The notes under the pieces: model-generated
Seen by the model: only the letters and a program-made list of their open reading frames with translations
Databases searched by the model: none
What the model was told of the DNA's origin: nothing
Program-made: the position numbers and the translations under genes
Shown: positions 12,001 to 18,945 of the stretch, piece by piece
Numbering within the stretch: the first letter of the stretch is position 1
How the letters are laid out: each line of letters opens with the position of its first letter
DNA from: Alteromonas sp. MMG017
GTDB lineage: Bacteria; Pseudomonadota; Gammaproteobacteria; Enterobacterales; Alteromonadaceae
Direction: 5' to 3'
Length of the DNA stretch: 64,000 bases
NCBI RefSeq assembly: GCF_018100795.1
Contig: NZ_JAGJDY010000008.1
Location: 1 to 64,000, forward strand

Positions 12001-13227
12001 AGTTTGTACGTTACCCGCACTGTCTGTCACCGTGAGAGTAATAGTAGATCCCGGCGCGGCATCAGTCGTACCTGAAAGCGTAGGCGTAGTGTCGTTGTCA
12101 GTGCCTTGTGCATCTAACGAAATTACCGGTGCGGTAGTATCAATTTCACCGGTGTTGGCATCGCTGGCTGTATTGCCTGCCGCATCGGTAACGCTGGCTT
12201 CAACGGAATATTCACCTTCCGCTAATTCAACTGGCACATCTATTGAAAATGAACCATCTGCTTGAACGGTGGTGGTAAGCGTTTGTACGTTACCTGCACT
12301 GTCAGTCACCGTTAGGGTAACGGTCGAACCTGGCGTTGCGTCAGTGGTGCCTGAAAGGGTAGGGGTAGTGTCGTTGTCAGTGCCTTGTGCATCTAACGAA
12401 ATTACCGGTGCGGTCGTATCAATTTCACCGGTATTGGCATCGGTGGCAGTATTGCCTGCCGCATCGGTAACGGTGGCTTCAACAGAATATTCACCTTCCG
12501 CTAATTCAACAGGCACATCCACAGAGAAGGTGCCGTCAGCTTGCACGGTGGTGGTAAGCGTTTGTACGTTCCCCGCACTGTCTGTCACCGTTAGGGTAAC
12601 GGTAGAATCTGGCGTTGCGTCAGTATTACCCAATAAGGTGGGGGTAGCATCGTTATTAAGAGGAATAGCGTCGAGTGTAATGGTAATGTCTGTGGCTTCG
12701 TCACCGCCGTCACCAAACTGTTCTGACGTGATTTCTTCGTTATCGTTGGCACCTTGCTCAAATTCAAAAGCGACGGGATCTACATTTTCGTTGATTCTGT
12801 CTACTCGAACAAAGTTACTGCCTCCTGCACCGCCGCCACCATCTAAGCCCGCAGCGGTTGCTTCTAACGACTCTAAAATATCATCATCGCCAGCAAGTAC
12901 GTCTAAAAAATCTTGGTCGAGATCCTGACTATCTCCCGTTTGATCTAGCAATGCATTAAGATCTTCGACGCTGTCGTCGAAAACCGCAAATTCATCATCG
13001 CTGTCAACATCTGAAAAGGCTAATTGAAGAGGGAAAGTAACAGTTTGACCGGCAGGTAACTCTCTAACAATGCCATCAATACTGACAAGCACTGTAATGC
13101 CATCGGGGATAGTAAGGCTGTCTCCATCCAATAAGGTCGTGTTTTCACTGGCAGTAAATTTCTCACCCGTTTCTGGGCGCTCTACTAAAGCTTCACCATT
13201 TACTTCTACAACCACTACATCGGCCAT
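1..13227 (-). CDS. Giant LapA/BapA-like repetitive adhesin, C-terminus outside window
   Basis: The minus-strand frame from the ATG at 13227 reads open to base 1 (4,409 codons, no stop in any stretch I checked), so the gene is 3'-truncated by the window edge. An SD-like AAAGGGA lies just upstream of the ATG. Residues 1 to about 185 form a retention module like that of type I secreted LapA-type adhesins, with a TAAG motif at residues 124-127 followed by a glycine-rich stretch. The rest is about 45 Ig-like repeats of roughly 93 residues, of the bacterial Ig-like family found in SiiE/BapA proteins; each carries motifs such as TVTDSAGN, DGTFSV and AEGEYSVEATVTDAAGN. The RTX and secretion signal should lie beyond base 1. 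Inferred role: cell-surface adhesin held in the outer-membrane porin and released by LapG cleavage. The neighbouring secretion operon and lapD/lapG support this. Confidence 0.93.
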   Translation of the reverse strand, partial: MADVVVVEVNGEALVERPETGEKFTASENTTLLDGDSLTIPDGITVLVSIDGIVRELPAGQTVTFPLQLAFSDVDSDDEFAVFDDSVEDLNALLDQTGDSQDLDQDFLDVLAGDDDILESLEATAAGLDGGGGAGGSNFVRVDRINENVDPVAFEFEQGANDNEEITSEQFGDGGDEATDITITLDAIPLNNDATPTLLGNTDATPDSTVTLTVTDSAGNVQTLTTTVQADGTFSVDVPVELAEGEYSVEATVTDAAGNTATDANTGEIDTTAPVISLDAQGTDNDTTPTLSGTTDATPGSTVTLTVTDSAGNVQTLTTTVQADGSFSIDVPVELAEGEYSVEASVTDAAGNTASDANTGEIDTTAPVISLDAQGTDNDTTPTLSGTTDAAPGSTITLTVTDSAGNVQTLTTTVQADGTFSVDVPAALAESEYSVEATVTDAAGNTATDANTGEIDTNAPVISLDAQGTDNDSTPTLSGTTDAAPGSTVTLTVTDSAGNVQTLTTTVQADGTFSVDVPVELAEGEYSVEATVTDAAGNTATDANTGEIDTTAPVISLDSQGTDNDTTPTFSGTTDAAPGSTVILTVTDSSGNVQTLTTTVQADGTFSVDVPDELAEGEYSVEASVTDAAGNTATDANTGEIDTTAPAISLDAQGTDNDTTPTLSGTTDAAPGSTITLTVTDSAGNVQTLTTTVQADGTFSGDVPVELAEGEYSVEASVTDAAGNTATDSLNAEIDITGPTISLNDPGINGDSTPTISGLTDALPGSTITFTVTDSAGNSQTFTTVVQANGTFSVDVPAALAEGIFEISASVADELGNTSEALASGDYNASSPSTVIEQPAPTNETTPTVSGDTDAPAGSVVVIVVTDSEGNEQIITTTVGADGTFSEDVPAELSDGEFTVDVTVTTPDGDSSSSSVTGEVDTTAPIIYLDAIGTTNDDTPIITGNSDAEAGSEVTVEILHSDGSTQTLTAIVQADGSFSVEVPLALADGDFTVNASVTDTAGNTSSTSIDAAINVNGPTVVTEPVPVTNGSEGVSGNTDTPNSDVVVVITDDEGNSQTVSGSTDENGDFTVDLPDGLDDGEYTVDVTVTDDDGNSSTTTTTTVIDTTEPVISIDPQTDTNDATPSISGSTDLMEGSEVTITVTDSEGNEQVIVAVVDDTGNFTTDITDALPEGEYTVTVTATDEAGNTTTATETGGNVDTTEPSLTVNPLTTGNDGTPSVSGSTDLPPGSTVILTVTDSAGNEQTITAIVDEDGNFNAETTTPLTEGEFSVEATVTDDAGNTTTVTETGGSIDTQVPIVSLNPAGTGNDTTPTISGTTDLPVGSEISLTVTDSEGNTQTFSASVESDGSFSADVPSAMLDGNFTIEATATDNAGNATTATETGTIDTNVPALSLTPLGNDNDTTPTISGTTDLPTGSTVTLTVTDALGNSQTFTAGVDTNGNFSADVPSPLAEGDYDVTATATDTSGNTASTTETGGNIDVTSPLVNLDAQGSTNDATPTISGTTDQALGSTVSISVTDSEGNSQTFTTTVDENGTFSVEVPANLADGEFTVTATVSDDAGNQDTASTNGTIDTAAPTLNLDSLSNDNDTTPAISGTSDLPEGSAVTLVITDGLGNQQTIEVSVDDNGNFSAEVPSALAEGDYSVTATATDTNGNTASTTQTGGTVDTAAPVITLNEQGTGNDATPTLSGNSDLPQGSIVTLTVTDSAGDTQTINALVNTDGSFSIDVPLALAEGDYTVTATAQDEAGNQTSVTQNGSIDTNAPTLSLNPLTESNDNTPVISGSTSLPEGSTVSISVTDDEGNTQTFIADVDAQGNFSAEVQSTLPDGDYSVTVNATDPQGNTASVTETGGAIDTTPPTLSLNDLGSGNDTTPTLSGNTDLPEGSLVSLQVTDSEGNVQTINTLVDADGNFSVDVPTDLADGDYTVEASATDANGNSETAVTTGTVDATAPELTLTPQSATNDVTPTISGTTDVEPGSLVTITVVDSDGNSQTFQATVQNDGSFEADVPNALTEGDYTVTATVTDTNGNQAIETEAGGNVDSQAPTLTVNPLDTGNDNTPTLSGSTNLPEGSVVVITVTDSIGDTQTINALVDDSGNFITDVLTPLAEGDYTVSVTATDEAGNATTQSETGGNVDLTAPVLSLSPQGTGNDVTPSISGNTDLAPGSTVTLSVTDSNGNTQTFTAEVDSNGNFSADIPIDLADGDYTVTASVTDDAGNTTTTTDSGSIDTSAPSLTLDAQTVGNDTTPTLTGTTDLPSGSTVTISVTDSAGTTQTIVATVDSDGNFSATVPTAMAEGDYTVTAFATDTGGNAASVTDNNGSIDVTPPIISVDAPDATNDVTPTINGSSDLPTGSAITLTVTDSAGNIQTLTATIDSDGNFSVEVPLTMSEGDFTVTATATDEAGNSASANTTGSIDTLAPSLTLDPQGNSNDTTPTISGTTDLPEGSFVTISVTDSTGHVQEIQATVDADGNFSADIPGAVSEGNYSVEVTATDDAGNTAVITSNAGNIDTTAPELSLNPLTPQNNTTPTVSGTSDLPEGITVTITVIDSQGDTQTLFATVDSDGNFSVDITTPLPEGDYTITASATDEAGNSSSVAETGGSVDTTAPTVSLTPQGTGSDSTPAISGTTDLPSGSTVSITVTDSAGNSQTFTASVDDNGNFNTDVPDALADGDFVVTATAIDEAGNSASDSANGTIDANAPTLTLNALAVGNDVTPIISGTTDLPEGSTVTLTLTDSAGDTQTFFATVQFDGTFSAEVPANLPEGDYSVTASAIDTSGNSASVTENGGSIDTTAPIVTLDPQSTDNNATPTISGTSNLAEGESVTITVTDSEGNIQTFVASISDDGSYSIEVPDNLAEGNYTVEVTATDDAGNTITVSDNDGTIDTIPPTLSIDPQGPTSDTTPTISGTTDLPAGSTVTIVVLDSDNVSHTFTARVQNDGSYQADVPSSLAQGNYSVAVTATDEAGNQAPATDGNGDVDSTPPIISLDPVSSGNNDTPVLSGTTDLSEGSTISFVVTDGNGNSQTFTTTVGTDGAFSIEIPTSLSDGTYNVSVSATDPAGNSSTVTDTGVIDASAPSIAIDPLGQTNDATPLISGTTDAPTGSTVTLTITDSAGNVQTFTTTVQSDGTFSESVPNIVAEGGYTIEAQVADSAGNIGSDTETGGLVDTTSPIVDVFEQGLGNDATPTVTGTTDQPAGSTVSITVTDSAGDSQTFSATVQIDGSFSADVPDALADGAYSVQTTVTDEAGNSATDSETGTLDTQAPIITLNDPGVGSDTTPTINGNVDLPEGSTVQITVVDNAGNSQTFTALVAANGSFSVEVPAVMAEGSFTVSASATDSAGNSANANETGVIDVTAPELTVDVVDSTNDTTPLISGTTSEPQGTVVTITVTDSAGAIQTLTAIVQSDGTYSVATENELAEGNYTVNATVSDAAGNSASASDSGEIDTTAPTLVIDPIDVTSDDTPTISGSTDLGLGTIVLITVTSSAGIEQTIAAVVQVDGSWSVDVPLPLTEGEFTVQAQVLDEAGNIINVSVDAEVDTTAPIISIDQNGVINTATPEISGSVNVEEGTEVLVTIIDSNGDAQILTAIVDEFGDFSVNVPDALAEGILSVQVDVTDPAGNSAVETTLLDLDLTGSSITLDLTADTVSDLPVVSGVTDAVAGTPVIIVISQNGSVVVTINAEVLPDGTFAGNVPVSLNEGSTTIEVTVDDGVSHAVTTEVEIDLTAPLLTLDSIGITNDVTPIITGTCNEIGATIVIVVTASDGSEQTLNATVQPDGSYSIAVPTDLPEGITTIVAEVTDAAGNTISTSVSGEIDLTLPNLTVDITNVDSLTPTISGLSEAGATVTIVLLDSAGNETLLTALVQGDGTYSITVPSGLPEGLLSVNVSVLDSAGNLATIETSGIIDVTLPLINLDTLVLDNLQPTISGISELIGSEVTIELTDGNGGIYVFTTIVQNDGTFSINVPTNLAQGLLNVEASVIDGEGHLASVVTSGILDLSIPALELNTLVLDSLTPTISGTCDRIGETVTIVLTDGAGVVQTLTAVVQNNGFFSVDVPADLSEGLLDVEVSVLGSDGNLITVDTSGTLDLTLPVLQLDTLNLDSFTPTITGISELIGQTITIVLTDSSGALQTLTGLVQNDGTFSIAVPTDLSQGLLDIDVSVLGSDGNLVTLNTSGIVDVNLPLIQLDTIDGTTLTPIISGISELIGSTVELTLTDPYGTSTLVSVIVQDDGTFTYEVPSDLQQGLLQVEASVLDTNGNIVTADVSGIINVSLSELSIGALDFNSATPVITGISEFIGKVISLQITDGSGAVQTVTGLVANDGTFSIPITVDLADGLLTVDATVLDTDNSTLANITTTGLIDVNLDVLSLDTLDFASATPTITGISEFIGKVISLQITDGSGATQTVTGLVG
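11003..12676 (-). repeat. Six nearly identical 279-bp tandem repeats inside the adhesin gene
   Basis: A marker sequence (acgaaatt and its variants) recurs at 11003, 11282, 11561, 11840, 12119 and 12398, exactly 279 bp (93 codons) apart. The middle units differ by only a few bases, while repeats further left are much more diverged but keep a period of about 276-282 bp. The near-identity implies recent expansion or ongoing gene conversion at the N-terminal end of the repeat array. Confidence 0.9.
12847..12858 (-). other. TAAG motif: predicted LapG cleavage site in adhesin
   Basis: Codons 124-127 of the adhesin read Thr-Ala-Ala-Gly, preceded by SLEA and followed by LDGGGG. In Pseudomonas fluorescens LapA, LapG cuts between the two alanines of a TAAG motif at a similar distance (about residue 108) from the N-terminus. 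A lapG homologue lies in the same window, so function is likely, although cleavage is inferred. Confidence 0.85.
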
Positions 13228-13460
13228 TTAAAATCCCTTTCATCTATTACATTACATACCTAGTAAAGCCTAGCAGTGATACTGAAAATGGTTACCGTAC
13301 CGTAGTACAGGTAGTGATATGACGAATGGTTCTCTAGGTGTATTCCCCTAATTTGCTAATTTTAAACATAATTGCACGCCATCATTTGGCAGGACTTTAG
13401 ATTTACTACTAGGCTAAGGTCACGTTGAGATAATTTTTATATCTGGGTTTGTTTATATAT
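13228..13460. promoter_or_regulatory. Divergent control region between adhesin and secretion operon
   Basis: This 233-bp gene-free stretch separates two divergently transcribed units that serve the same system, so it should hold both promoters. I see AT-rich tracts and an imperfect inverted repeat near 13296-13315 (TACCGTAC and GTACAGGTA arms). I see no convincing RpoN or FliA promoter. The LuxR-type regulator encoded at the end of the secretion operon is a plausible binder, by inference. Confidence 0.45.
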
Positions 13461-15404
13461 ATGAGTACTGTAGGTATGAAGAAAAGACAGATTTTTGGGC
13501 TACTTGGGCTAGTAACATTTTCCTTGTCCGCACAAGAGTCCTCGCACGGAATGGCGAGTGCTTCCTTAGAGCAATATGTAAGTAAATCTATTAATTCAAA
13601 CCCTGAAATTCAGGCCAGTTGGCGGCAACTGCAAATCGCCATGAAAGATGTCGATATTGCTAAATCAGGTTATCTACCTTCTATTGACGTTCTAGCATCA
13701 AGTGCCTATACCGAAAGAAACTATGGCTTAGATCAAGAATATGCGGGCCATACCGCTGAAATTAGGTTAACGCAATTGCTTTATGATGGCTTTTTTACCT
13801 CCAGTCAGGTAAGTAGATTCAAACAAGCTCAAGTGGTTCGTTACTATGAATTGATGGGCGAAATTGAACAAAAGTCACTTGAAACCTCATTAGCTTATAT
13901 GGATGTTCAGCTTTATCGCGAGTTACTTTCATTGGCAGAAAAAAATTTAATTACGCATGTGGACGTCTTCAAACAAATCGAAGAAAGTGTAATAGCAGGT
14001 GTGGGCAGAAGAGCGGACTTAGAACAAATTAGTGGTCGTCTTTCGTTGTCAGAGTCGAATGTATTAACTGAGCTTTCTAACCTTCATGATGTCACTGCTA
14101 GATTTTTACGACTAGTAGGTGAAAAACCTGCAGAAGCATTAGCCGAGGTGTCTCTTTCTGAGGCTATGCCTGAATCGGTTAAAATGGACATTGAGTCTAT
14201 CTTGTTAGCAGCGTATGAAACCAATCCGTCTTTCAATGCTACAATTTATAATATAGACGCACAACGTTTTGCAATTGATAGCGCGAGAAGTCGTTACCAT
14301 CCACAAATTAACCTCACCGCCAGTTATGGGGCGCAAACTCGAGATGAAGCAGCATTAAACAACACTATTTCAGAGGCCAGTGTTGGGGTTAACTTTTCGT
14401 ACAATATCTACAACGGTGGTGCAGATAGGGCGGCAATTAGGCAAGCGTTGTCACAGGTAGATTTAGCAAAGGATTTAAGAGATAAAGCCTGTGTTGATAT
14501 GCGCCAAACAATTCAAATTGCTCGTAACGATATTCAAAATATTAGCGAGCAACTCCCTTCATTAAATGCACACAGATTGTCTTCCGACAGAGTTAAATCG
14601 GCGTATATGGATCAGTTCACCATCGGCGAACGTTCACTTCTTGATTTGCTTGATTCAGAAAATGAGTATTACGAGTCGAGCAGAGCTTATGTACAAGCCA
14701 CCTATACATTAGAAAAAGCGAGGGCACGGCTACTGGCTGCGTCGGGCGTTTTGGTTAAAGCGTTGGGTGTGAGTAGAAATGGTGTAGCAAGTGTAAGTGA
14801 ATTAGCAGAAAAAGAGCTTCGTTACGATCCCAATCACGTGTGCCCAGCTACCCGTACATCGTTAGATGATGAGCGCAATATCTTAAAGCGAGATTCAGAT
14901 TCAGACGGCATAGTCGATCTATGGGACGATTGCGTTAATTCCGCACCTGGTGCTTTGGTGGATGATTTTGGCTGTGAAGCAAGTGCACCTGAACCTGAAC
15001 CTCAAGCCATGAATACCCCAGCAAGCGCTGCCGATTTCACCTTAGACGATGCACAAGTTCTAGCATCTTTTAGTATCAACATATCATTCGCATCAAACTC
15101 ATCCAAAATTTCGTCTGAATACACCTCTTCACTTGCTCAAGTTATTGATGCACTTGAACAGTATGATAATGCCGGCGTTATTATTCACGGACATGCCTCG
15201 TTAGACGGAGATGCAGCATATAACCAACGCCTTTCAGAACGGCGAGCGAGTGCAGTTGCCGCTTTGCTGACTGAGTCCGCTGGCATAGATAGCCGTCGCA
15301 TTACCTCGGTAGGCTATGGCGAAACGCGGCCTTTAGTTGATGAAGAATCAATAGCCGCAAATGCAAAAAATCGTCGAATTGAAGCGACGATAATCCAGCT
15401 TTAA
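13461..15404 (+). CDS. lapE: TolC-family outer-membrane porin fused to OmpA-like domain
   Basis: The protein has about 647 residues. An N-terminal signal peptide (MKKRQIFGLLGL segment) leads into a TolC/outer membrane efflux domain of about 420 residues with the usual internally repeated helical hairpins. A calcium-binding TSP3-like acidic segment (DSDSDGIVDLWDDC) lies near residue 478. From about residue 535 an OmpA C-terminal peptidoglycan-binding domain follows, with the signature IIIHGHASLDG and later NRRIEATI. The role is the outer-membrane exit channel for the adhesin, and in Lap systems also the anchor that grips its retention module. I chose ATG 13461; ATG 13476 and TTG 13449 are alternatives. 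It is the first gene of the porin-ABC-HlyD-LuxR operon. The OmpA fusion may tether the porin to the cell wall. Confidence 0.9.
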   Translation: MSTVGMKKRQIFGLLGLVTFSLSAQESSHGMASASLEQYVSKSINSNPEIQASWRQLQIAMKDVDIAKSGYLPSIDVLASSAYTERNYGLDQEYAGHTAEIRLTQLLYDGFFTSSQVSRFKQAQVVRYYELMGEIEQKSLETSLAYMDVQLYRELLSLAEKNLITHVDVFKQIEESVIAGVGRRADLEQISGRLSLSESNVLTELSNLHDVTARFLRLVGEKPAEALAEVSLSEAMPESVKMDIESILLAAYETNPSFNATIYNIDAQRFAIDSARSRYHPQINLTASYGAQTRDEAALNNTISEASVGVNFSYNIYNGGADRAAIRQALSQVDLAKDLRDKACVDMRQTIQIARNDIQNISEQLPSLNAHRLSSDRVKSAYMDQFTIGERSLLDLLDSENEYYESSRAYVQATYTLEKARARLLAASGVLVKALGVSRNGVASVSELAEKELRYDPNHVCPATRTSLDDERNILKRDSDSDGIVDLWDDCVNSAPGALVDDFGCEASAPEPEPQAMNTPASAADFTLDDAQVLASFSINISFASNSSKISSEYTSSLAQVIDALEQYDNAGVIIHGHASLDGDAAYNQRLSERRASAVAALLTESAGIDSRRITSVGYGETRPLVDEESIAANAKNRRIEATIIQL

Positions 15405-15427
15405 TTCGCAAAGGACGTGGAGGGTTA

Positions 15428-17581
15428 ATGGTTCAGGGAGAAAATGGTGCGCCGTCTTATTTGGAAAATCAAGGTGGCGTGCTAATGGATTGCTTGATGA
15501 GTATTTGTCGAGCACATAATATTTCGGTTTCTCGAGTAAGCCTACTCAGTGGTTTGCCGCTAGATAATGGTGAGTTATCTCCCACGGGCTTCGAGCGTGC
15601 CGCCCAACGTGCTGGTTTAGCAAGTCGTACTGCAAAAAGAGACATTGCGCAGATCAACGCTGCTTTGCTTCCCGCCGTGTTAATTATGGAAGGCAGACAA
15701 GCCTGCGTCTTACACGAATTAACCGATGATAGTGCGAAAGTGTCCTACCCAGAGTTAGACACCGTTGTGGTATCGGTAGAACGTGAAAAAATCACCTCCC
15801 AGTTCACCGGCTACATAATTTTCGCGCGTCCTGTTTCCCAATCTGAAACGTCATCTGGCAAGGTTGAAAAAAGCGCTGTCGGTCATTGGCTTTGGTCATC
15901 AGTGAAATCTGCCTATGACTTATATCGTGATGTTCTACTGGCATCAATATTCATTAGCCTGTTATCGATAGCACTCCCACTGTTTGTGATGAATGTATAT
16001 GATCGTGTGGTGCCCAACGCGGCAATGGAGACATTGTGGGCACTAGCCATCGGTGTGCTTTTAGTATTAGCGGCAGATTTTCTCTTACGTGTCCTAAGAC
16101 AATATTTTGTAGAGCTTGCCGCTAGTCGCTTAGATGTCACCATGTCTGCAAAGATTATGGAAAAAGTACTTTCAATCGATTTAACCAATAGGCCCGCCAA
16201 AAGTGGTGCGTTTATTAATAGCCTGCAATCTTTTGAGAGTATTCGTCACTTCTTTGGCTCACTCACCTTGGTCGCCTTGGTTGATTTGCCTTTTGGTTTA
16301 CTGTTTGTGTTTATCATCGCGATGATAGATATCTATCTCATCATCCCTATTTTATTGGGCACGGTCATTCTCTTTCTATATGCCCTAAAAGCACAGCGAG
16401 TCATGCGCTCATTGTCTGAAGAGTCGATGGAGATTAGCGCCAGAAAAAGTTCATTAATTACTGAAAGTGTTACTGCCCTTGAAGATTTAAAAGCCTTTGG
16501 ATATCAGAGCCGAACGCAAAGTGCATGGGAAAAGCAAACCATCTTCTTGGCCAAAGTGAATGCTAAATTACGCTTGGTTTCTATGTCGGTTAACAACTCT
16601 GCACTATGGATTCAACAATCTGTTGGTGTAGTGATAATTCTTACCGGTGTGTACCTTATTATTGAAGGTGAAATTACCCAAGGTGGGCTGATAGCGGCGT
16701 ACTTACTTTCAAGTCGGGCTATGGGGCCTGTATCTCAAGCTGCTGCGCTTTTAGCTCAGTATCATCAAGCTGAAACTGCGAAAAATGCGTTAGACGATAT
16801 CATGTCACTGCCATCAGAAGGAGGTGACAACAAGCAGGTTAAAAACGCCAGCCAGTTAAGCGGAAACCTTGATGTTAAGCAGCTTTGCTTTCGCTACCCT
16901 AATGAAAACGTCTTGGCACTTAAAGATATCAATTTTTCAATTAAGCAAGGTGAGCACGTTGCCATTCTGGGGAAGAATGGCTGCGGTAAATCTACATTGA
17001 ATCGTTTACTGATGGGGTTCTATAAAGCCGAATCGGGTCAAGTGTTACTCGATGAGATTGACATGAATCAATACGATCCTGTTCTTCTTAGGCAAAACAT
17101 AGGCTATGTACCGCAAGATGTGAATCTTTTCTCTGGCACGCTAAAAGAAAATATATTGCCGGCACACCGAGGGGTAGAGGACGAAAGACTATGGGAAATC
17201 GCTAAGCAATGCGGCTTAGCGAAAGTCGTTAATAGTCATGGAAACGGTTTTGAACAGCAAGTTGGGGAAGGGGGGAAGCAATTGTCAGGTGGGCAACGCC
17301 AATCTGTTTCACTGGCCCGTGCACTGATTTACAACCCCGCGATATTCATTATGGACGAACCTACTTCTGCCATGGATTCAGCGAATGAAGCCATGATGAA
17401 AGAAACTATTCGAGAAGCGATCAAAGGGAAAACATTTATCCTCAATACCCACCGCACTACGTTGCTGGATTTGGTCGACAGAGTCATTGTTATCGAAAAC
17501 GGAAAAATAATTGCTGATGGTAAAAAAGAGGACGTTCTACCTCAGTTTAAGTCAGTCGCCTCTAAGCAAAGGACTGCATAG
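15428..17581 (+). CDS. lapB: Type I secretion ABC transporter (LapB/HlyB type)
   Basis: This is an inner-membrane ATPase of 717 residues for adhesin export. The N-terminal 135 residues resemble a C39-peptidase-like domain without the canonical catalytic motif, as in RTX-protein transporters that recognise but do not cleave substrate. A six-helix membrane domain spans about 155-450. The nucleotide-binding domain carries Walker A GKNGCGKST (about residue 514), signature LSGGQ (about 618) and Walker B IFIMDEPTSAMD (about 640). A strong SD (GGAGGG) precedes the ATG, and the stop overlaps the GTG of the next gene by one base, which indicates translational coupling with the HlyD adaptor. Confidence 0.94.
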   Translation: MVQGENGAPSYLENQGGVLMDCLMSICRAHNISVSRVSLLSGLPLDNGELSPTGFERAAQRAGLASRTAKRDIAQINAALLPAVLIMEGRQACVLHELTDDSAKVSYPELDTVVVSVEREKITSQFTGYIIFARPVSQSETSSGKVEKSAVGHWLWSSVKSAYDLYRDVLLASIFISLLSIALPLFVMNVYDRVVPNAAMETLWALAIGVLLVLAADFLLRVLRQYFVELAASRLDVTMSAKIMEKVLSIDLTNRPAKSGAFINSLQSFESIRHFFGSLTLVALVDLPFGLLFVFIIAMIDIYLIIPILLGTVILFLYALKAQRVMRSLSEESMEISARKSSLITESVTALEDLKAFGYQSRTQSAWEKQTIFLAKVNAKLRLVSMSVNNSALWIQQSVGVVIILTGVYLIIEGEITQGGLIAAYLLSSRAMGPVSQAAALLAQYHQAETAKNALDDIMSLPSEGGDNKQVKNASQLSGNLDVKQLCFRYPNENVLALKDINFSIKQGEHVAILGKNGCGKSTLNRLLMGFYKAESGQVLLDEIDMNQYDPVLLRQNIGYVPQDVNLFSGTLKENILPAHRGVEDERLWEIAKQCGLAKVVNSHGNGFEQQVGEGGKQLSGGQRQSVSLARALIYNPAIFIMDEPTSAMDSANEAMMKETIREAIKGKTFILNTHRTTLLDLVDRVIVIENGKIIADGKKEDVLPQFKSVASKQRTA

Positions 17582-18945
17582 TGAAGATTAAAAGTGACGA
17601 TAACAATAGCCTATTGCATAAGCTAGTTAGAGGTTGGCTAGCGCCCCCCTCGGGTCAAGATTGGGTACTTGAAGCTGAATGGGCCAGAATCATGCAAACT
17701 CCTGCAAAAGCTAAACGGCTTTTGTACAGCGTAGCAGTGGCCTTGCTCATATTGCTAATTTGGGCGTATTTTGCAGAGATAGACGAGGTTGCTAAAGGGG
17801 AAGGGAAAGTGATCCCTTCGCAACAGCTGCAAATCCTCCAATCATATGATGGTGGTATCGTTCAAGATATATTGGTGAATGAAGGCCAACAGGTACAAAA
17901 AGGCGAGGTATTACTTCGTGTCGACCCTACGCGCTACATTTCAAGTTTAGAAGAGAATACAACACAATTTGCCGCCCTTGCCGCCAAGGTGCAGCGCCTT
18001 TCAGCGTTAACGCACAATACTCGTTTAGCTTTCTCGCCCGATTTAGTTGAACAAGCTCCCAAAATCGTTGAAAACGAAAGAAAGCTTTTTGATTCAAATC
18101 TTGCTGAATTAAATGAAGTAGCAGCAGGCTCAGATAGTCGCATACAACAACGCAAACAAGATGTTGAACAAGAAAGAGCTAATCTATATCAATACAAGAG
18201 TGTGCTTTCGTTAACTGAAAAAGAATTAGGCGTTACCAAACCCTTGTTGGCTTCTGGTGCGGTGTCTGAAATTGAAATTTTACGATTAGAGCGACAAATT
18301 GTAGAACTTGAAGGAAACATAGCCATGTCACAAGTGGCTATCGAACGAGGCCTTTCCACCATCGAAGAAGAGGTTATTAGTAAAGAAGAAAGTAGGCTAA
18401 AACTCATCAATCGGTGGAATCAAGAATTAACCGATGCGGTGGGTGAAATGGCAACCCTTCAACAATCGCAAACCACGTTAGAAGATGTAGTCTCGCAAGC
18501 TGAACTCAGGTCGCCAATTAATGGCACGGTTCAGCGTCTACTAATTAACACCGTTGGTGGAGTGATTACACCGGGAAGTGCGGTCATTGAGCTCATTCCT
18601 CAAGACGACCAACTTATTGTAGAAGCGAAGGTTTCCCCTAAAGATATTGCGTTCATTCGAGGTGGGCAAAAAGCCATCTTAAAATTTAGTGCTTATGATT
18701 TCACTATATATGGTGGTATGGATGCTGAAGTAAAGCATATAAGCGCTGATGCTATTACCAATGAGAAAGATGAGACGTACTTCCTAGTCCGTCTAGAAAC
18801 CAAGAGAACCATCGCTGACGCACCGCTAGATATCATGCCAGGAATGATTGTTCAGGTAGATATCTTGACTGGCAAAAAGACGGTGTTGAATTACATTCTG
18901 TCTCCACTTTTCACCGTTACGTCATCTGCACTTAGGGAGCGATAG
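17581..18945 (+). CDS. lapC: HlyD-family membrane fusion protein (LapC type)
   Basis: This is the periplasmic adaptor joining the ABC transporter to the TolC-like porin. It has 454 residues, one membrane helix at about 47-64, a biotinyl-lipoyl-like half motif (SYDGGIVQDILVNEGQQV), a long coiled-coil hairpin (about 130-310) and a second lipoyl/beta-barrel part (LRSPINGTVQRL). It has the usual length for HlyD/LapC. It starts with GTG overlapping the lapB stop and ends immediately before the ATG of the LuxR gene, so the four genes form one operon. Confidence 0.94.
   Translation: MKIKSDDNNSLLHKLVRGWLAPPSGQDWVLEAEWARIMQTPAKAKRLLYSVAVALLILLIWAYFAEIDEVAKGEGKVIPSQQLQILQSYDGGIVQDILVNEGQQVQKGEVLLRVDPTRYISSLEENTTQFAALAAKVQRLSALTHNTRLAFSPDLVEQAPKIVENERKLFDSNLAELNEVAAGSDSRIQQRKQDVEQERANLYQYKSVLSLTEKELGVTKPLLASGAVSEIEILRLERQIVELEGNIAMSQVAIERGLSTIEEEVISKEESRLKLINRWNQELTDAVGEMATLQQSQTTLEDVVSQAELRSPINGTVQRLLINTVGGVITPGSAVIELIPQDDQLIVEAKVSPKDIAFIRGGQKAILKFSAYDFTIYGGMDAEVKHISADAITNEKDETYFLVRLETKRTIADAPLDIMPGMIVQVDILTGKKTVLNYILSPLFTVTSSALRER

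Noticed and set aside
1..12676. Regular repeats that might suggest a CRISPR array or satellite DNA
   Set aside because: The period is about 279 bp, keeps one reading frame, and encodes Ig-like domains. There are no short conserved repeats with unique spacers and no cas genes.
9353..12928. Long plus-strand open frames (up to 462 codons) opposite the adhesin gene
   Set aside because: They are antisense shadows of the repetitive minus-strand frame. Their translations only mirror the Ig repeats (Val/Ser/Pro-rich), they have no family motifs, and they break wherever the repeat changes.
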